A stretch of DNA of 64,000 bases from an uncultured Paracoccaceae bacterium. Its GTDB lineage: Bacteria > Pseudomonadota > Alphaproteobacteria > Rhodobacterales > Rhodobacteraceae. This document shows positions 43,709 to 53,402 of this stretch, one piece after another; position 1 is the first letter of the stretch; every line of letters begins with the position of its first letter. Location: contig CANLVP010000001.1 of the NCBI GenBank assembly GCA_947494675.1, forward strand, positions 434,001 to 498,000. The letters run 5' to 3'. The notes under the pieces are model-generated. The model made no database searches. It was not told the origin of the DNA and saw only the letters and a program-made list of their open reading frames with translations. The position numbers and the translations under genes are program-made.

Positions 43709-44845
43709 TCACTGCATGGTCGCCGCGCGATAGGCCTTGGGCGTCATCCCTGTTTCCCGTTTGAACGCCTTGTAGAATGTCGAACGCGAGTTGAATCCGA
43801 CATCCAATGACACCGATAATGTAGATGCCGCACCCTCAAGCAAAAGCGGTTTTGCCGCTTCAATCCGGTGATGAGCAACATAGTCAAAGAACGTTGCCCC
43901 AATCTGTTCGTTAAGTGTCTGCGAAATCTGATTGGGCATGGCACCCACATGACGTGACAGTTTTTGCAATGAAAGGTTCGGATCAAGGTACAACGCATGT
44001 TGATCCATTGCCGCCTTGATCCGCGATGCAAGCTGTTCCGCACGCTCCGCAGTTAACGCAGATCGCGCATACTTCGCTTCAGGTGCTTCGTCTGACCCAA
44101 CAGGCTCTTCGTCTTCCTTTTGAGGCGGTACTATCGACGCAAAGGCCGTGACAAAAAGCAAGAAGCTCGCAATCAGGGCATACACGAGCTCTTCAACAAC
44201 GATCCGCTCAAACCCTGTGTTGTCAGCCACGAATGAGAATGCCGCCACGACCCACAGAAGAACAAGTGACGCCATAAACCAGTCGAGCCACCGCAATTCC
44301 CGATCATCGAGGTTTGAATAAAGCGTCCGAAGTTTTGACCGATACCTGCGCAAACTTTTCAGCGTGGCCACAAGGTAGATGCAAGAAGACGCGACCCAAC
44401 AGAAGATCAGCATAAAGGTCGCCAACACCAGCGTTGATGTGACAATCCCTGAGGGAAGCTCCCCCGCAACAAACATCGCAGTTTTGGCCTCAGCGGGCTG
44501 CAACCAGTAACCGATCATCACCACGCTGCCCGCGATCGGCAAGATGATGTCGCGCCGCCGTATCGTCGCTGGTCTGACTTCGGCCGTCTTTGCGGCGACG
44601 TAAAAGAAGACCGCGGGCGGCAGGATCAAAAGCAGCACCAAAATGACCGGCAGGTAGAAACCGTAAATCGACGGGGCGAACGCCAATACAAGCGGCGTTG
44701 AAACGATGCCACCGAATACGCCAAAGACAACCGTCAGATAAAAGCGCGAAGGCCGGTCTTGCGGGCCCCGTAGCGCCGACATCGCGCCCGCCAGCGCGAG
44801 CCCAAGGCAGACGGCAGAAAGTGCGATGGATCCATCAGCATGCAT
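43709..44845 (-). CDS. Membrane-anchored AraC-family regulator
   Basis: A 378-residue protein whose first 220 residues contain six or seven hydrophobic helices (GSIALSAVCLGLALAGAMSAL, FYLTVVFGVFGGIVSTPLVLAF, LPVILVLLLILPPAVFFYVAA and others). The last 110 residues are an AraC DNA-binding domain (LSLQKLSRHVGAMPNQISQTLNEQIGATFFDYVAHHR, VSLDVGFNSRSTFYKAFKRETGMTPKAYR). It probably senses a membrane or envelope signal. It is divergent from the membrane protein at 45031. Confidence 0.85.
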   Translation of the reverse strand: MHADGSIALSAVCLGLALAGAMSALRGPQDRPSRFYLTVVFGVFGGIVSTPLVLAFAPSIYGFYLPVILVLLLILPPAVFFYVAAKTAEVRPATIRRRDIILPIAGSVVMIGYWLQPAEAKTAMFVAGELPSGIVTSTLVLATFMLIFCWVASSCIYLVATLKSLRRYRSKLRTLYSNLDDRELRWLDWFMASLVLLWVVAAFSFVADNTGFERIVVEELVYALIASFLLFVTAFASIVPPQKEDEEPVGSDEAPEAKYARSALTAERAEQLASRIKAAMDQHALYLDPNLSLQKLSRHVGAMPNQISQTLNEQIGATFFDYVAHHRIEAAKPLLLEGAASTLSVSLDVGFNSRSTFYKAFKRETGMTPKAYRAATMQ

Positions 44846-45030
44846 ACCGATTCATAGGCTCAATGCTCAATCAGCTTCAATGCGCAAAAAGTGTCCGCGC
44901 CGTCCCGCGCGGACGACAGGATGAATTCGGTAGGCCAAACAGGGGTCGCATTCCACGGCCAACGAACGTTTGGCCAAAACAGCAACTGTTCCAATCAGAA
45001 CACAAACACCTCTGGTGAAAGGAGACTAGG

Positions 45031-45720
45031 ATGACACTTCAAAAAATTGGCGGGCTCGCTGCCCTCGCATGTGCTGCAACATATCTATTCGGCTTTGTAT
45101 TTCTCTTCACGGTCTTGGCCCCTTTGGGGTTTGGAACCGGTAACACAGATGCATCTGCCGTGGTGGCCTTCATCGACGCGCAGCCGGGGCTATTGATCGT
45201 GTGGAACACGGTCATCTATATCGTGAACGCCTTCGCCTTGGCGGTCCTCGTGGTGGCGTTGAATGAACGCCTTAAGTCCACAACACCCGATTTGGCGGCT
45301 ATCACCCGCGCGCTTGGGTTGATCTGGGCAACCTTGGTTCTTGGTGCCGGCATGTTGGCGAACGTCACGGTCGAACACGCGGCCAAAGTGTTCCCGATTA
45401 ACCCTGCACGAGCGGCGGAAGACTGGGCGCTCCTCCAAGTCGTTGAGTTGGGCCTTGGTGGCGGCAACGAAATCGCTGGTGGGGTGTGGATCTTGCTGGT
45501 GAGTATTGCTGGCATCATGGGCCGCAGCTTGGGCAAGGTCACGATAGGTTTGGGCCTGCTGACCGGCGCGGGTGGCCTTGCGACGCTGTTGCCCGCCATT
45601 GGGGACTTGGCCGGTGCTGTCTTTGGACTGGGGGCCATCGCTTGGTTCATTTCTGTTGGGCTGTCTCTGACTATTGCCCCGCGGACCTTTGGGGCACCAA
45701 GGATTGCACGGCAAACTTAA
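45031..45720 (+). CDS. Six- to seven-helix membrane protein of unknown function
   Basis: A 229-residue integral membrane protein with hydrophobic stretches (LAALACAATYLFGFVFLFTVLAPLGFG, WNTVIYIVNAFALAVLVVAL, LGLIWATLVLGAGMLANV, IAGGVWILLVSIAGIMG, LGLLTGAGGLATLLPAIGDLAGAVFGLGAIAWFISVGLSL). It resembles the DUF4386 type in pattern. GGAG precedes the ATG. It probably belongs to the regulon of the divergent AraC protein. Confidence 0.65.
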   Translation: MTLQKIGGLAALACAATYLFGFVFLFTVLAPLGFGTGNTDASAVVAFIDAQPGLLIVWNTVIYIVNAFALAVLVVALNERLKSTTPDLAAITRALGLIWATLVLGAGMLANVTVEHAAKVFPINPARAAEDWALLQVVELGLGGGNEIAGGVWILLVSIAGIMGRSLGKVTIGLGLLTGAGGLATLLPAIGDLAGAVFGLGAIAWFISVGLSLTIAPRTFGAPRIARQT

Positions 45721-45727
45721 AACCATG

Positions 45728-45756
45728 CACTGCGGCCCAATGAACGGGCCGCAGTG
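45728..45756. terminator. Terminator hairpin between convergent genes
   Basis: Perfect 11-bp stem CACTGCGGCCC/GGGCCGCAGTG with a 7-base loop, directly after the membrane-protein stop and before the convergent gene end at 45803. Confidence 0.6.
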
Positions 45757-45802
45757 TCCACCGATGATGGCCTCTGGCACATACAAATTCTGTGACGTTG
45801 AT

Positions 45803-46348
45803 CTATCCCGCAGGTCGGACCCGCTGTCGCGCCGCAACAACCCCAAGCAAGATCGTAATCATCACGGACACTGTCGTGAGACCTGATTTGGCGACCGTCG
45901 CAATACTGCTTGCATGGACAAGCCAGTCAGAGAGATCAGGCCAATTCAGAATCATCGCCGCAATGCCGATGTTCTCACAATAGTCGCAAAGCGCCGCGCC
46001 AACCGCCATCAAGATGCCAAGCCTGACCAGCCGATGGGCGGGCATGCTGTGTCCAAACCAACGCATCAAGGATACGAGGAAAAGCGCAAGGAGCGCCGGA
46101 TAGGCGGTATCGAGCGGGATTTGACGGGTCAGGTAATAGCGGCGGCCCTTGACGCCCAATCCCTCCAAAAGCGCCACGGCATCCTCTGGGCTGTAACCGA
46201 GCGGACGCATATCAAACGGCACCTGACCGGAAACCGCCTCAAGATGGCTCAGCGTCACTGTGATCATCAGGATATAGATCAACGCCCCAAGCCCGCCAAA
46301 GCAAACCGTCGCCAGCCCCAAATGCCCTGTCCAATGTCTATCAATCAT
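45803..46348 (-). CDS. Four-helix membrane protein of unknown function
   Basis: A 181-residue protein with four likely membrane helices (LATVCFGGLGALIYILMITVTL, TAYPALLALFLVSLMRWFG, LVRLGILMAVGAALCDYCENIGIAAMIL, LTTVSVMITILLGVVAAR). AAGGAG lies before the ATG. It is divergent from a Crp/Fnr-type regulator with only about 80 bp between, suggesting co-regulation. No family recognised. Confidence 0.65.
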   Translation of the reverse strand: MIDRHWTGHLGLATVCFGGLGALIYILMITVTLSHLEAVSGQVPFDMRPLGYSPEDAVALLEGLGVKGRRYYLTRQIPLDTAYPALLALFLVSLMRWFGHSMPAHRLVRLGILMAVGAALCDYCENIGIAAMILNWPDLSDWLVHASSIATVAKSGLTTVSVMITILLGVVAARQRVRPAG

Positions 46349-46402
46349 TTTTCAAACTCCTTCATCTGTGCCAGACATGCACAGAGTGAGAGCTCTCCTG
46401 CA

Positions 46403-46416
46403 TTATCATTTGATAA
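46403..46416. promoter_or_regulatory. Palindrome in the divergent Crp-like promoter region
   Basis: TTATCA and TGATAA, perfect 6-bp inverted repeat with a 2-bp spacer, 12 bp before the start of the Crp/Fnr-like gene. A candidate binding site, though it is not the classic FNR (TTGAT-N4-ATCAA) or CRP form. Confidence 0.4.
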
Positions 46417-46427
46417 GGCCTGTCGAC

Positions 46428-46991
46428 ATGGATTTAAGGACGTTTCTGATGCAATCGCCTGACTTGTCTCAGGGCGTCGTCATCGATGAATTCGCGTCTG
46501 AATGGGTCACATCGCACGTGGACGCGAAGGCACATATCATCCGGCAAGAAGACCCCCATGCAGATGAAATCATCGTCCTGAATGGTCACATCGTAAGCAC
46601 TATCTGCGATCCTGACGGCAAAGAGGTCTGCGTGGGTTTCTTCGCAGGCCCCAGTGTTGTGACGCCAAATATTGCGCGCACACGCGCGGGTCGGTCGCTG
46701 GTTTCCATCACAGCGACCAGTGACGCGCGGATTGCCCACATGAGCAGCGATGCGCTGACAGATTTCATGATTTCATCTGAACCCATTCGCAACTGGGCCA
46801 ACGGTGTCTTGCGAGAGACATTGAGCCAAAAAGCGGACCGAGAGTGGTGTCTTGCGGCCCTTGGTGGAGCGGAGCGGCTAACCTGGTTTCGCGAGACCTA
46901 TCCGGGTTTTGAAGACATCTTTAACCACGCTTTCATTGCGTCGTTCTTGGGGATCACGCCTGTGACACTCAGCCGGTTGCGGCACGCCTGA
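46428..46991 (+). CDS. Crp/Fnr-family transcriptional regulator
   Basis: A 187-residue protein. The N-terminal part is a cyclic-nucleotide-binding-like beta roll (AKAHIIRQEDPHADEIIVLNGHIVSTICDPDGKEVCVGFFAGPSVV), and the C-terminus a helix-turn-helix (IASFLGITPVTLSRLRHA). The ATG at 46428 was chosen over an upstream one (46368) because the residues between them do not look like the family. It has no N-terminal Cys cluster, so no iron-sulfur sensing is expected. Confidence 0.78.
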   Translation: MDLRTFLMQSPDLSQGVVIDEFASEWVTSHVDAKAHIIRQEDPHADEIIVLNGHIVSTICDPDGKEVCVGFFAGPSVVTPNIARTRAGRSLVSITATSDARIAHMSSDALTDFMISSEPIRNWANGVLRETLSQKADREWCLAALGGAERLTWFRETYPGFEDIFNHAFIASFLGITPVTLSRLRHA

Positions 46992-46997
46992 ACGTTC

Positions 46998-47885
46998 CTA
47001 ACGCTTTAGCTCTTCAATCAGAAAATCATAGACCCGCCTGATCCGCCGGCTTGTCGTCAACTCACGATGCGCGACCAGCCAGATCGGGAAAGACAACGGC
47101 TCCAGATCAGGCAAGACCCGCACAACATCAGGTTCTGCGTCCCCGAAATAAGCATCCAGAATACCGATGGCAGCGCCCTGCCTTACCAACTCCCACATGA
47201 CCAGATAGCTTTCAGTCAGCAGCGGGAAATTCGCCTCTGTCAGACCGAGCCCAAGGCTGTTGAGACCCTTCAGCATCATCCCATTGCGATCCATGTTCAC
47301 AAAGTCGGCGTGGCGCAAATCGTAGGGCGTCGTCGGGTGGCCCAGTTTTTCAATATAGCTGGGGGCCGCATACAAAATCGCATCCGCCATGCCGATCTTC
47401 TTGGCGATCAGGTCAGGTTCTGTCGGGCGGAAATGGCGGATCGCAATATCCGCCTCCCGGCGCAGCAAATCACTCGCATGGTTTGAAACGACAACCTCAA
47501 CGTGAATGCCCGGTTCCTCAACGCGCAGCTTGGCGACAATCGGTGCCAACAGGACGGTGGCATAAATCTCGCTCGCGGATATGCTGATCGTCCCCTCCAG
47601 CGCCTGGCTTTGGCCAAGGGCCGTCAGCGACACGCGGCCAGCGGCTTCGCCCATGCCACGCACATGGTCCAACAATTCCAAGCCACTCGGGGTGAGCGTC
47701 AAGCCGCGGCCCACGCGTTCAAACAGGACCACGCCAAGCTCTTGTTCCAACCCATCAACCTGACGCCCGAGCGTCGGCTGCGCCATGCCCAAGGCACGAG
47801 CCGCCGCAGACAAAGACCCCTCCTCTGCCGTCACCAAAAAGGCGCGGGCCTTGTTCCAGTCAAATTTCACGGCACGCCAATCCAT
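46998..47885 (-). CDS. LysR-family transcriptional regulator
   Basis: A LysR protein of about 295 residues: WNKARAFLVTAEEGSLSAAARALGMAQPTLGRQVDGLEQELGVVLFERVGRGL followed by the effector domain. The start is uncertain: ATG at 47885 (MDWRAVKFDW), ATG at 47897 or GTG at 47870; none has a good ribosome binding site. It is divergent from the DUF4386 gene and convergent to the Crp-like gene with 6 bp between. Confidence 0.82.
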   Translation of the reverse strand: MDWRAVKFDWNKARAFLVTAEEGSLSAAARALGMAQPTLGRQVDGLEQELGVVLFERVGRGLTLTPSGLELLDHVRGMGEAAGRVSLTALGQSQALEGTISISASEIYATVLLAPIVAKLRVEEPGIHVEVVVSNHASDLLRREADIAIRHFRPTEPDLIAKKIGMADAILYAAPSYIEKLGHPTTPYDLRHADFVNMDRNGMMLKGLNSLGLGLTEANFPLLTESYLVMWELVRQGAAIGILDAYFGDAEPDVVRVLPDLEPLSFPIWLVAHRELTTSRRIRRVYDFLIEELKR

Positions 47886-47919
47886 GCGGATATGCATATC
47901 AAAAATGGAAATTTGGTCA

Positions 47920-47935
47920 ATTCGCATGGTCGAAT
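47920..47935. promoter_or_regulatory. Candidate LysR binding site
   Basis: ATTCG-N6-CGAAT inverted repeat in the region between the divergent LysR and DUF4386 genes. Confidence 0.45.
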
Positions 47936-47987
47936 ATGAGGCGTAAACCCATTCGCAACACCAACCGGAAACAAGAAAGGAAAGACG

Positions 47988-48704
47988 ATGAACACAACAC
48001 CACCAACACATTGGGATCCTGCTGCCGCGCGTACAGCGGGCGCGCTCTACCTCGCAATCGCTGTCTGCGGTGGTTTCAGCATTGGCCTTGTCCCAATGCA
48101 GATCGTGTCTGACGATGCCGCATCTTCAAGCGCCAATCTTTTGGCCAATCTAGGGCTGTTCAAGCTTGGCGTTCTCGCCGACAGCCTCGTGATCCTGTTC
48201 GAACTGGCGATCACCGCCATCCTTTATCACCTGTTCCGGCAGGTGGGCCCCAAGATGGCGATGGTCGCCTTGATCTCGCGCGCGGGCATGATCACCGTGA
48301 TGGGGATCAACATGCTGCTCTGGGTCATGCCCTACGTCTTGCTGACCGGACAAAACAGCTGGGACACGGGCCAACAGCACGACCTTGTTCAAATGTTCTT
48401 TGATGCGCATGCGATGGGCGTGTTCGTCTGGCAATTGTTCTTTGGGGTTCATCTGTTGGCGCTTGGCTGGCTGACCCTCAAGTCGGATGTCGTCCCGCAA
48501 GTTTTGGGTTGGGGTCTGTTCATCGGCGCATTTGGCTACCTGCTGCAAGGGATCGTCGAACTGACATTCACCGATGTTGCGATGCTCGACTACGCCTACA
48601 TCGCGCTCCTGGTCATCGTGACACTGTCTGAGGTCAGCTTTGGCCTTTGGCTGCTGATCCGCGGCGGCCGCACATCCCCCCAATTCACACCTGCAACCGC
48701 GTAA
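47988..48704 (+). CDS. DUF4386-family membrane protein
   Basis: A 238-residue membrane protein with about seven helices, matching the DUF4386 pattern: AARTAGALYLAIAVCGGFS near the start, LGVLADSLVILFELAITAILYHLFRQVGP, and WQLFFGVHLLALGWLTLKSDVVPQVLGWGLFIGAFGYLLQ. Function unknown. AGGAAAGACG lies before the ATG. It is followed after 12 bp by the dehydrogenase gene; both are probably targets of the divergent LysR protein. Confidence 0.8.
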   Translation: MNTTPPTHWDPAAARTAGALYLAIAVCGGFSIGLVPMQIVSDDAASSSANLLANLGLFKLGVLADSLVILFELAITAILYHLFRQVGPKMAMVALISRAGMITVMGINMLLWVMPYVLLTGQNSWDTGQQHDLVQMFFDAHAMGVFVWQLFFGVHLLALGWLTLKSDVVPQVLGWGLFIGAFGYLLQGIVELTFTDVAMLDYAYIALLVIVTLSEVSFGLWLLIRGGRTSPQFTPATA

Positions 48705-48716
48705 AGGAGACTTTCA

Positions 48717-49718
48717 ATGCTTGCTTATGCCTACAAAAATTACGGAACGCCCGACGTGATTGAACAAGTCACTCTCCCCCAGCCAACACCAAAGCCGAAT
48801 GAGGTCTTGATCCGCATCTTTGCCACAACCGTCAGCGCGGGTGACTGGCGGGCCCGCAGCCTCACCATGCCAAAGGGCCTCGGGTTTGTGGGGCGGCTAG
48901 TGTTTGGCCTGCGCGGCCCACGCAAGCCCGTGCTTGGGACCGAGTTGTCCGGTGTTGTCGAAGCGATCGGCGACAGCGTCACAAACTACCAACCCGGCGA
49001 CTCCGTGATCGGATTTCCAGGGGCCGCATTTGGCGCACATGCGGAATTCATCACAATGCCAGCAGACGGCAAACTGACATTAAAGCCGGAGAGTCTTAAC
49101 TTCCCCGAAGCCGCAGCAATCCCATTCGGCGGCACTACGGCCTATGACTTCCTCGTCAACAAGGCAAAGCTGCAAGCAGGTGAGACCGTGTTGATCAACG
49201 GCGCTTCTGGTGCGGTCGGAACCGCCTGCGTGCAAATTGCCAAACACCTTGGTGCGCATGTGACCGCCGTTTGCAGCGGCAAGAATGCGCAGATGGTGCG
49301 GGACCTCGGGGCAGACTGCGTGATCGACTATCGGACCCAAGATGTCATCGTTCCACATGTTCAATACGACATGGTCATCGATACAGTCGGAACACTCCCT
49401 TGGTCTCGGGGCCAACATGCCCTCCGGCGTGGCGGAAAGACGGTTCTGATCGCTGGCGAAACCTCAGACATGTTCTTTGGATCGCTCAAGGCCGCAATGA
49501 AGGGCAAGAAAATGGTGGGTGGCGTGGCATCCGAAAGCCGCGAGGTTCTTGAAGCGGTTGTAGCGCTTGCCGCTAGTGGTGCCCTCCGACCGGTCATCGA
49601 CAGAAGCTACGCGTTTGCTGACATGAAGGCGGCGCATAGCCATGTCGATACCGGACACAAGCGCGGGAACGTTGTGGTTTTGGTGGCGGACCGAAAGGTC
49701 TTTTCGGAAGCGGCCTGA
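48717..49718 (+). CDS. Medium-chain dehydrogenase/reductase, quinone-oxidoreductase-like
   Basis: A 333-residue MDR enzyme. Visible are YGTPDVIEQVTLPQPTPKPNEVLIRIFATTVSAGDWR, LGTELSGVVEAIGDSV, IPFGGTTAYDFLV, and the cofactor loop GASGAVGTACVQIAKHLGAHVTAV. There are no zinc-binding Cys/His clusters, so it belongs with the zinc-free quinone reductase branch. Such genes often follow DUF4386 genes. GGAG precedes the start and a terminator follows the stop. Confidence 0.85.
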   Translation: MLAYAYKNYGTPDVIEQVTLPQPTPKPNEVLIRIFATTVSAGDWRARSLTMPKGLGFVGRLVFGLRGPRKPVLGTELSGVVEAIGDSVTNYQPGDSVIGFPGAAFGAHAEFITMPADGKLTLKPESLNFPEAAAIPFGGTTAYDFLVNKAKLQAGETVLINGASGAVGTACVQIAKHLGAHVTAVCSGKNAQMVRDLGADCVIDYRTQDVIVPHVQYDMVIDTVGTLPWSRGQHALRRGGKTVLIAGETSDMFFGSLKAAMKGKKMVGGVASESREVLEAVVALAASGALRPVIDRSYAFADMKAAHSHVDTGHKRGNVVVLVADRKVFSEAA

Positions 49719-49741
49719 CAGCCGCACATCCACCGCATCTG

Positions 49742-49769
49742 GACGGCTCCGGCAGACACCGGAGCCGTC
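49742..49769. terminator. Terminator hairpin after the dehydrogenase gene
   Basis: Perfect 11-bp stem GACGGCTCCGG/CCGGAGCCGTC with a 6-base loop, 24 bp after the stop at 49718; an A run downstream (AAAAAA) allows function on the minus strand as well. Confidence 0.6.
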
Positions 49770-49935
49770 AACCCGAGCGACGTCAAAAAAGCCTGCCGCA
49801 GATGCAAGGCGATGCCATGTCAGCGAGGATCAGAAATCCAAGGTCCGAAAACGTTCCGCACGCCCGACCCTGATACCCCTTTCCGCACAAGCCAAGTGGA
49901 TTGCGCACCAGCAACTGACACAAAACCCCGCGCGA

Positions 49936-52900
49936 TCAGAAACTCGCGACGATATTGGCGAAGAGGCCCCCGTCATCCGTGGTCAAATCTGCCAGATCAT
50001 CCGAAAACGATCCAAAGTTGTAGCCAACGCCGACCTGCACGCCCTGTCCAACATGCTTGTAAACCGCACCGACGAAGCCCGTTTCGCCAAATCCGGCATC
50101 GATTGCTTCAAAATGGCGCGCTTCAAGCAGGATGTCCCAGTCATGCACGGCGTGGTATCGGGCATTGGCAACGGCGAGCCAGGCATCATTGCTGACCATA
50201 CTATTGCGGTCAGGGCCGCTGCGCGTGGCGCGATACCCAAATTTGCCGCCCAGCGTCCATTGCTCATTCACATCATAGCTGACGTCTGTGCTGGCGATCA
50301 GGCTGTCCTGCACATCACCCGCCGCGGCAACGCCATCGATGGTCTGCCCATAATCATCCGTCAGATAGCGCAGTTGCGCCAGCACGTTCAGCCGTTCGTC
50401 CAAAACCGGCCGATGGGCGTAACCCAGCGTCGCTTCGACGTAGCGACCATCAAGGTCTGCGTTCTGAGAATTGTTGGTGTGGACGGCCCGCATCGCAAAA
50501 GACACGCGAGAGGCATCATCAAGCTTATGGGCCACATCGGCTGCAAAAACATAGGTTTCAGAATCTGTGCGATCTGACCCGGCTTCCGCAATGTCGATCC
50601 GCACCTCGCCCAACAATCTGGCGGTGGTCATTTCATCCGCATAGCGCATTCCCAACGAAAGTCCCTGACGCTCAAAATCGCCGTTCACGTCGTCGCGGAT
50701 TTGGCCGAAATTGAAGGCGGCAGTGTAGCTGAGGTAGTCATTGGCGCGGTACTCCATACCATAGGCGCTCGTCAGGCTGCGTTCGGACCCAAAGACGTCA
50801 TAGACGTTTTCACCGAACACATTGATCTGATCGGACAATGCACGACGGCCACCCAACACGAATTTTCCGCCGTTGTCGGCCTGTGAAATGCCTGCGTTCA
50901 AGGCGCGACCCGGATCAAGTTCGTATCCGAAATAGGTGCTGTCACCGGTGCCGCGACGTTGTTCCGCGCGCAAATAACCGCCAACCCCGCCGGTGCCGTC
51001 AGACAGGGTCGCATCAAGGGTCCAACCTGTTGCGGTTTCGTGGGTTGTGCCCAGACCAACACGGTTGAATTCATCCAGCCCGTCGGTCGCGACGGCTTGC
51101 TGACCAAACAAATAAACTTCGGTCTTGTCAGACACGCGATAGGTCAAACGTCCACCAACATCGACGCGGGTTCCGTCAGTCGTGTCGGTCAATTCTTCAA
51201 GGTATTCAACGCCAACAGCCAGTCGAAGCTTGTCATTGAAGGTCACATCCGCTTCGCCGCCGATCTCGGTCCGGTTATGGCCCACGGCGTTTTCGTAGTG
51301 ATCAGCCGTCAGGCCATAGGACAGACCGTCACGGGGCGAGGTCGACAGGTAGACACCATAAAGCGTCTCGTCCCCGGTCGCGTCAGTGACCTGATAGTCC
51401 AGCGTCGAAAACCCTTCCGTGCGGGTTTCATAGTATCCGCCGATTGTGCCCTCACCCGACAGGCCAAGGTCATTGAAATCGGCCTGTGCAGCGACGCGTG
51501 TTGCCTCGCCCGTGCCAGCAACAGCGGCCACCGTATCAACGCTCAGACCGGCATCCAGTGATGTCGTTGTCGCAAAACCCGGTCCTTCGCTGCGAGCGTA
51601 ATCAAGCTTAACAAAGCTGTTTTCGCCAAAGGTATAGCGCAGATCAATGGCTTCGGAGCGTTGCGTCGCCGTGCCCGTGTCGTCGCCCATCGCGGTGACA
51701 CCGATCCGCAGGTTGTCCCCCAACCAACCTTCGGCGCGCGCACCATAAGACAGGCCATCGACGGTGACGCCAGAGGGCGTGTATTCGTATTGCGCAGTCA
51801 AGTTGATCGAGACGTCCCCGCCGGGGCTGCCTTGGATCAGACCATCTGTGGCATTGCCGTCCAATGGCCGGGTCAGGATGATGATGCCCTGGAAATAATC
51901 GATCTCGTAATCGCGGCCTTCAACAAGCGTCAACCGATCCAGCACCCGGCCGGTATCGGCATCACGCCATTCAACATTGACGGTCGCCGTGCCAGCGGCC
52001 AGATCTTCACCGCTCAGAAAATAGACCGACCCACCAGTGCCCTGAAACGAATCTCGGCCAACCAGTTGATCTGGTTGCGCGGCATAAACATCCAAGGACG
52101 CGCGTGCATCACCTGCGGCTGTCACCTTCTCTGTCTCAAGATGGGCCTGCGCCCCATAAAGCGTGCGTTCATTGCGCAAGAATGACGATCCGGCCAACCG
52201 CGCCTGATAATCCCCCCACACGGCAAAGCTGTTGTCTTGCTCAACACGCAGATAAACGCGGCCAGACGTGGGCGTATTATCAACGATGGTGCTGTCGTCG
52301 CCAAAAGTGGGATAGGCATCTTTCAGCGCCAACCGATCGGCGAGGCTATGCGGATCACGCTCGCCAACGCGGCGGAACAGCGTATCCAAATCGCCATGCC
52401 CTGTATCGGCGGATGCCGTGACCTTCATCCCGGATGCAGTCTTGCCATCAACATAAAAGCTCAGCCGACCAGAGGTTTCTCCGCCACCGTCGCTGCCAAT
52501 GCCGCTATAGGTCAACTCGCCCGATGCGACATAAAGCCATTCTGAGCCGGGCACATGAAGTTGTCGGGTCAATTGGGTGCGTTGCCCGCCACCTCTGACA
52601 GCGACGTCCACGGCATAATCGCCCGGCGGCAAAATCCGCTCAATCGCGACGCGTCCCTGTCCGTCGGCCTGAATGGCCTCGCCCAGCGCATACAAGGTCG
52701 CACCGCCACCTGCGTTGCGCGCCGAAACGGTCACAGCACCGCCCGCAACGCGGATGCTGCGTTGCGCGGTCGCGTCAACACCGTCCTCGTGAACCGTGAG
52801 ATTGCGTGTGTCAGCCTGATAAAGCGGCAATGGAACCGTCTCATCATACCGACCAGATTGGTCATAGACGCGGTGGACCGCCACGACGCTGGCACCCTCA

Positions 52901-53382
52901 GGCACCGTAAAGCTTGTCGCACCGTTTGGCGCAATTGGAACCGTCGCCAATAGACGCGCACCACCGATGGCACCTTGGTCGTAGATGCGGATTTCACCGC
53001 GTTCGATAAAGGCGGGATAATTCGTCTCAGACCGCATTTCGACAACCGCGCCGGGGCCATAAGCTGCCCCGCGCGCCAGTTCCACGTTCAGCCGCGGTGT
53101 AGCGGTCAGCCCGTCATATTGCACTTGCACATCCGCCGCCGCGAGCGCGATGTCCGTGCGGCGCACCCTGTCTTCCAAGGTGGGGTCGGCATTCACCGGC
53201 ACCCCATCAATCGAAAAGACAAAGCCAGAGCTATTGAGCGCCGGGACAGCCTCGCGCTCTGTATTGGGTTCAATGCCTTGCGTGGACGATTGCTGCGCAG
53301 ATACGGTTGCAGGCAGCGCCAACAATGCGATGGCTGTCGCGCTCAGCAGTGTAGCGCGCGCGGTGTTCAGTTCAAAAATCAT
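49936..53382 (-). CDS. Large outer-membrane beta-barrel protein with periplasmic N-terminal domains
   Basis: A 1148-residue protein with a signal peptide (LLSATAIALLALPATVSAQQ). GAGGAGAACGAGT before ATG 53382 fixes the start; the longer frame is spurious. Residues 50-330 contain beta-sandwich domains (SATLYALGEAIQ..., Ig/carboxypeptidase-like). A short region with GRVLDRLTLVEGRDYEIDYFQGIIIL resembles a plug or linker. From about 500 on, alternating strands with aromatic residues form a long barrel that ends in Phe (NIVASF), the outer-membrane assembly signal. It is 20 bp after the modular surface protein gene. Exporter or structural role is unknown. Confidence 0.7.
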   Translation of the reverse strand: MIFELNTARATLLSATAIALLALPATVSAQQSSTQGIEPNTEREAVPALNSSGFVFSIDGVPVNADPTLEDRVRRTDIALAAADVQVQYDGLTATPRLNVELARGAAYGPGAVVEMRSETNYPAFIERGEIRIYDQGAIGGARLLATVPIAPNGATSFTVPEGASVVAVHRVYDQSGRYDETVPLPLYQADTRNLTVHEDGVDATAQRSIRVAGGAVTVSARNAGGGATLYALGEAIQADGQGRVAIERILPPGDYAVDVAVRGGGQRTQLTRQLHVPGSEWLYVASGELTYSGIGSDGGGETSGRLSFYVDGKTASGMKVTASADTGHGDLDTLFRRVGERDPHSLADRLALKDAYPTFGDDSTIVDNTPTSGRVYLRVEQDNSFAVWGDYQARLAGSSFLRNERTLYGAQAHLETEKVTAAGDARASLDVYAAQPDQLVGRDSFQGTGGSVYFLSGEDLAAGTATVNVEWRDADTGRVLDRLTLVEGRDYEIDYFQGIIILTRPLDGNATDGLIQGSPGGDVSINLTAQYEYTPSGVTVDGLSYGARAEGWLGDNLRIGVTAMGDDTGTATQRSEAIDLRYTFGENSFVKLDYARSEGPGFATTTSLDAGLSVDTVAAVAGTGEATRVAAQADFNDLGLSGEGTIGGYYETRTEGFSTLDYQVTDATGDETLYGVYLSTSPRDGLSYGLTADHYENAVGHNRTEIGGEADVTFNDKLRLAVGVEYLEELTDTTDGTRVDVGGRLTYRVSDKTEVYLFGQQAVATDGLDEFNRVGLGTTHETATGWTLDATLSDGTGGVGGYLRAEQRRGTGDSTYFGYELDPGRALNAGISQADNGGKFVLGGRRALSDQINVFGENVYDVFGSERSLTSAYGMEYRANDYLSYTAAFNFGQIRDDVNGDFERQGLSLGMRYADEMTTARLLGEVRIDIAEAGSDRTDSETYVFAADVAHKLDDASRVSFAMRAVHTNNSQNADLDGRYVEATLGYAHRPVLDERLNVLAQLRYLTDDYGQTIDGVAAAGDVQDSLIASTDVSYDVNEQWTLGGKFGYRATRSGPDRNSMVSNDAWLAVANARYHAVHDWDILLEARHFEAIDAGFGETGFVGAVYKHVGQGVQVGVGYNFGSFSDDLADLTTDDGGLFANIVASF

Positions 53383-53402
53383 ACTCGTTCTCCTCGCCCT
53401 GC

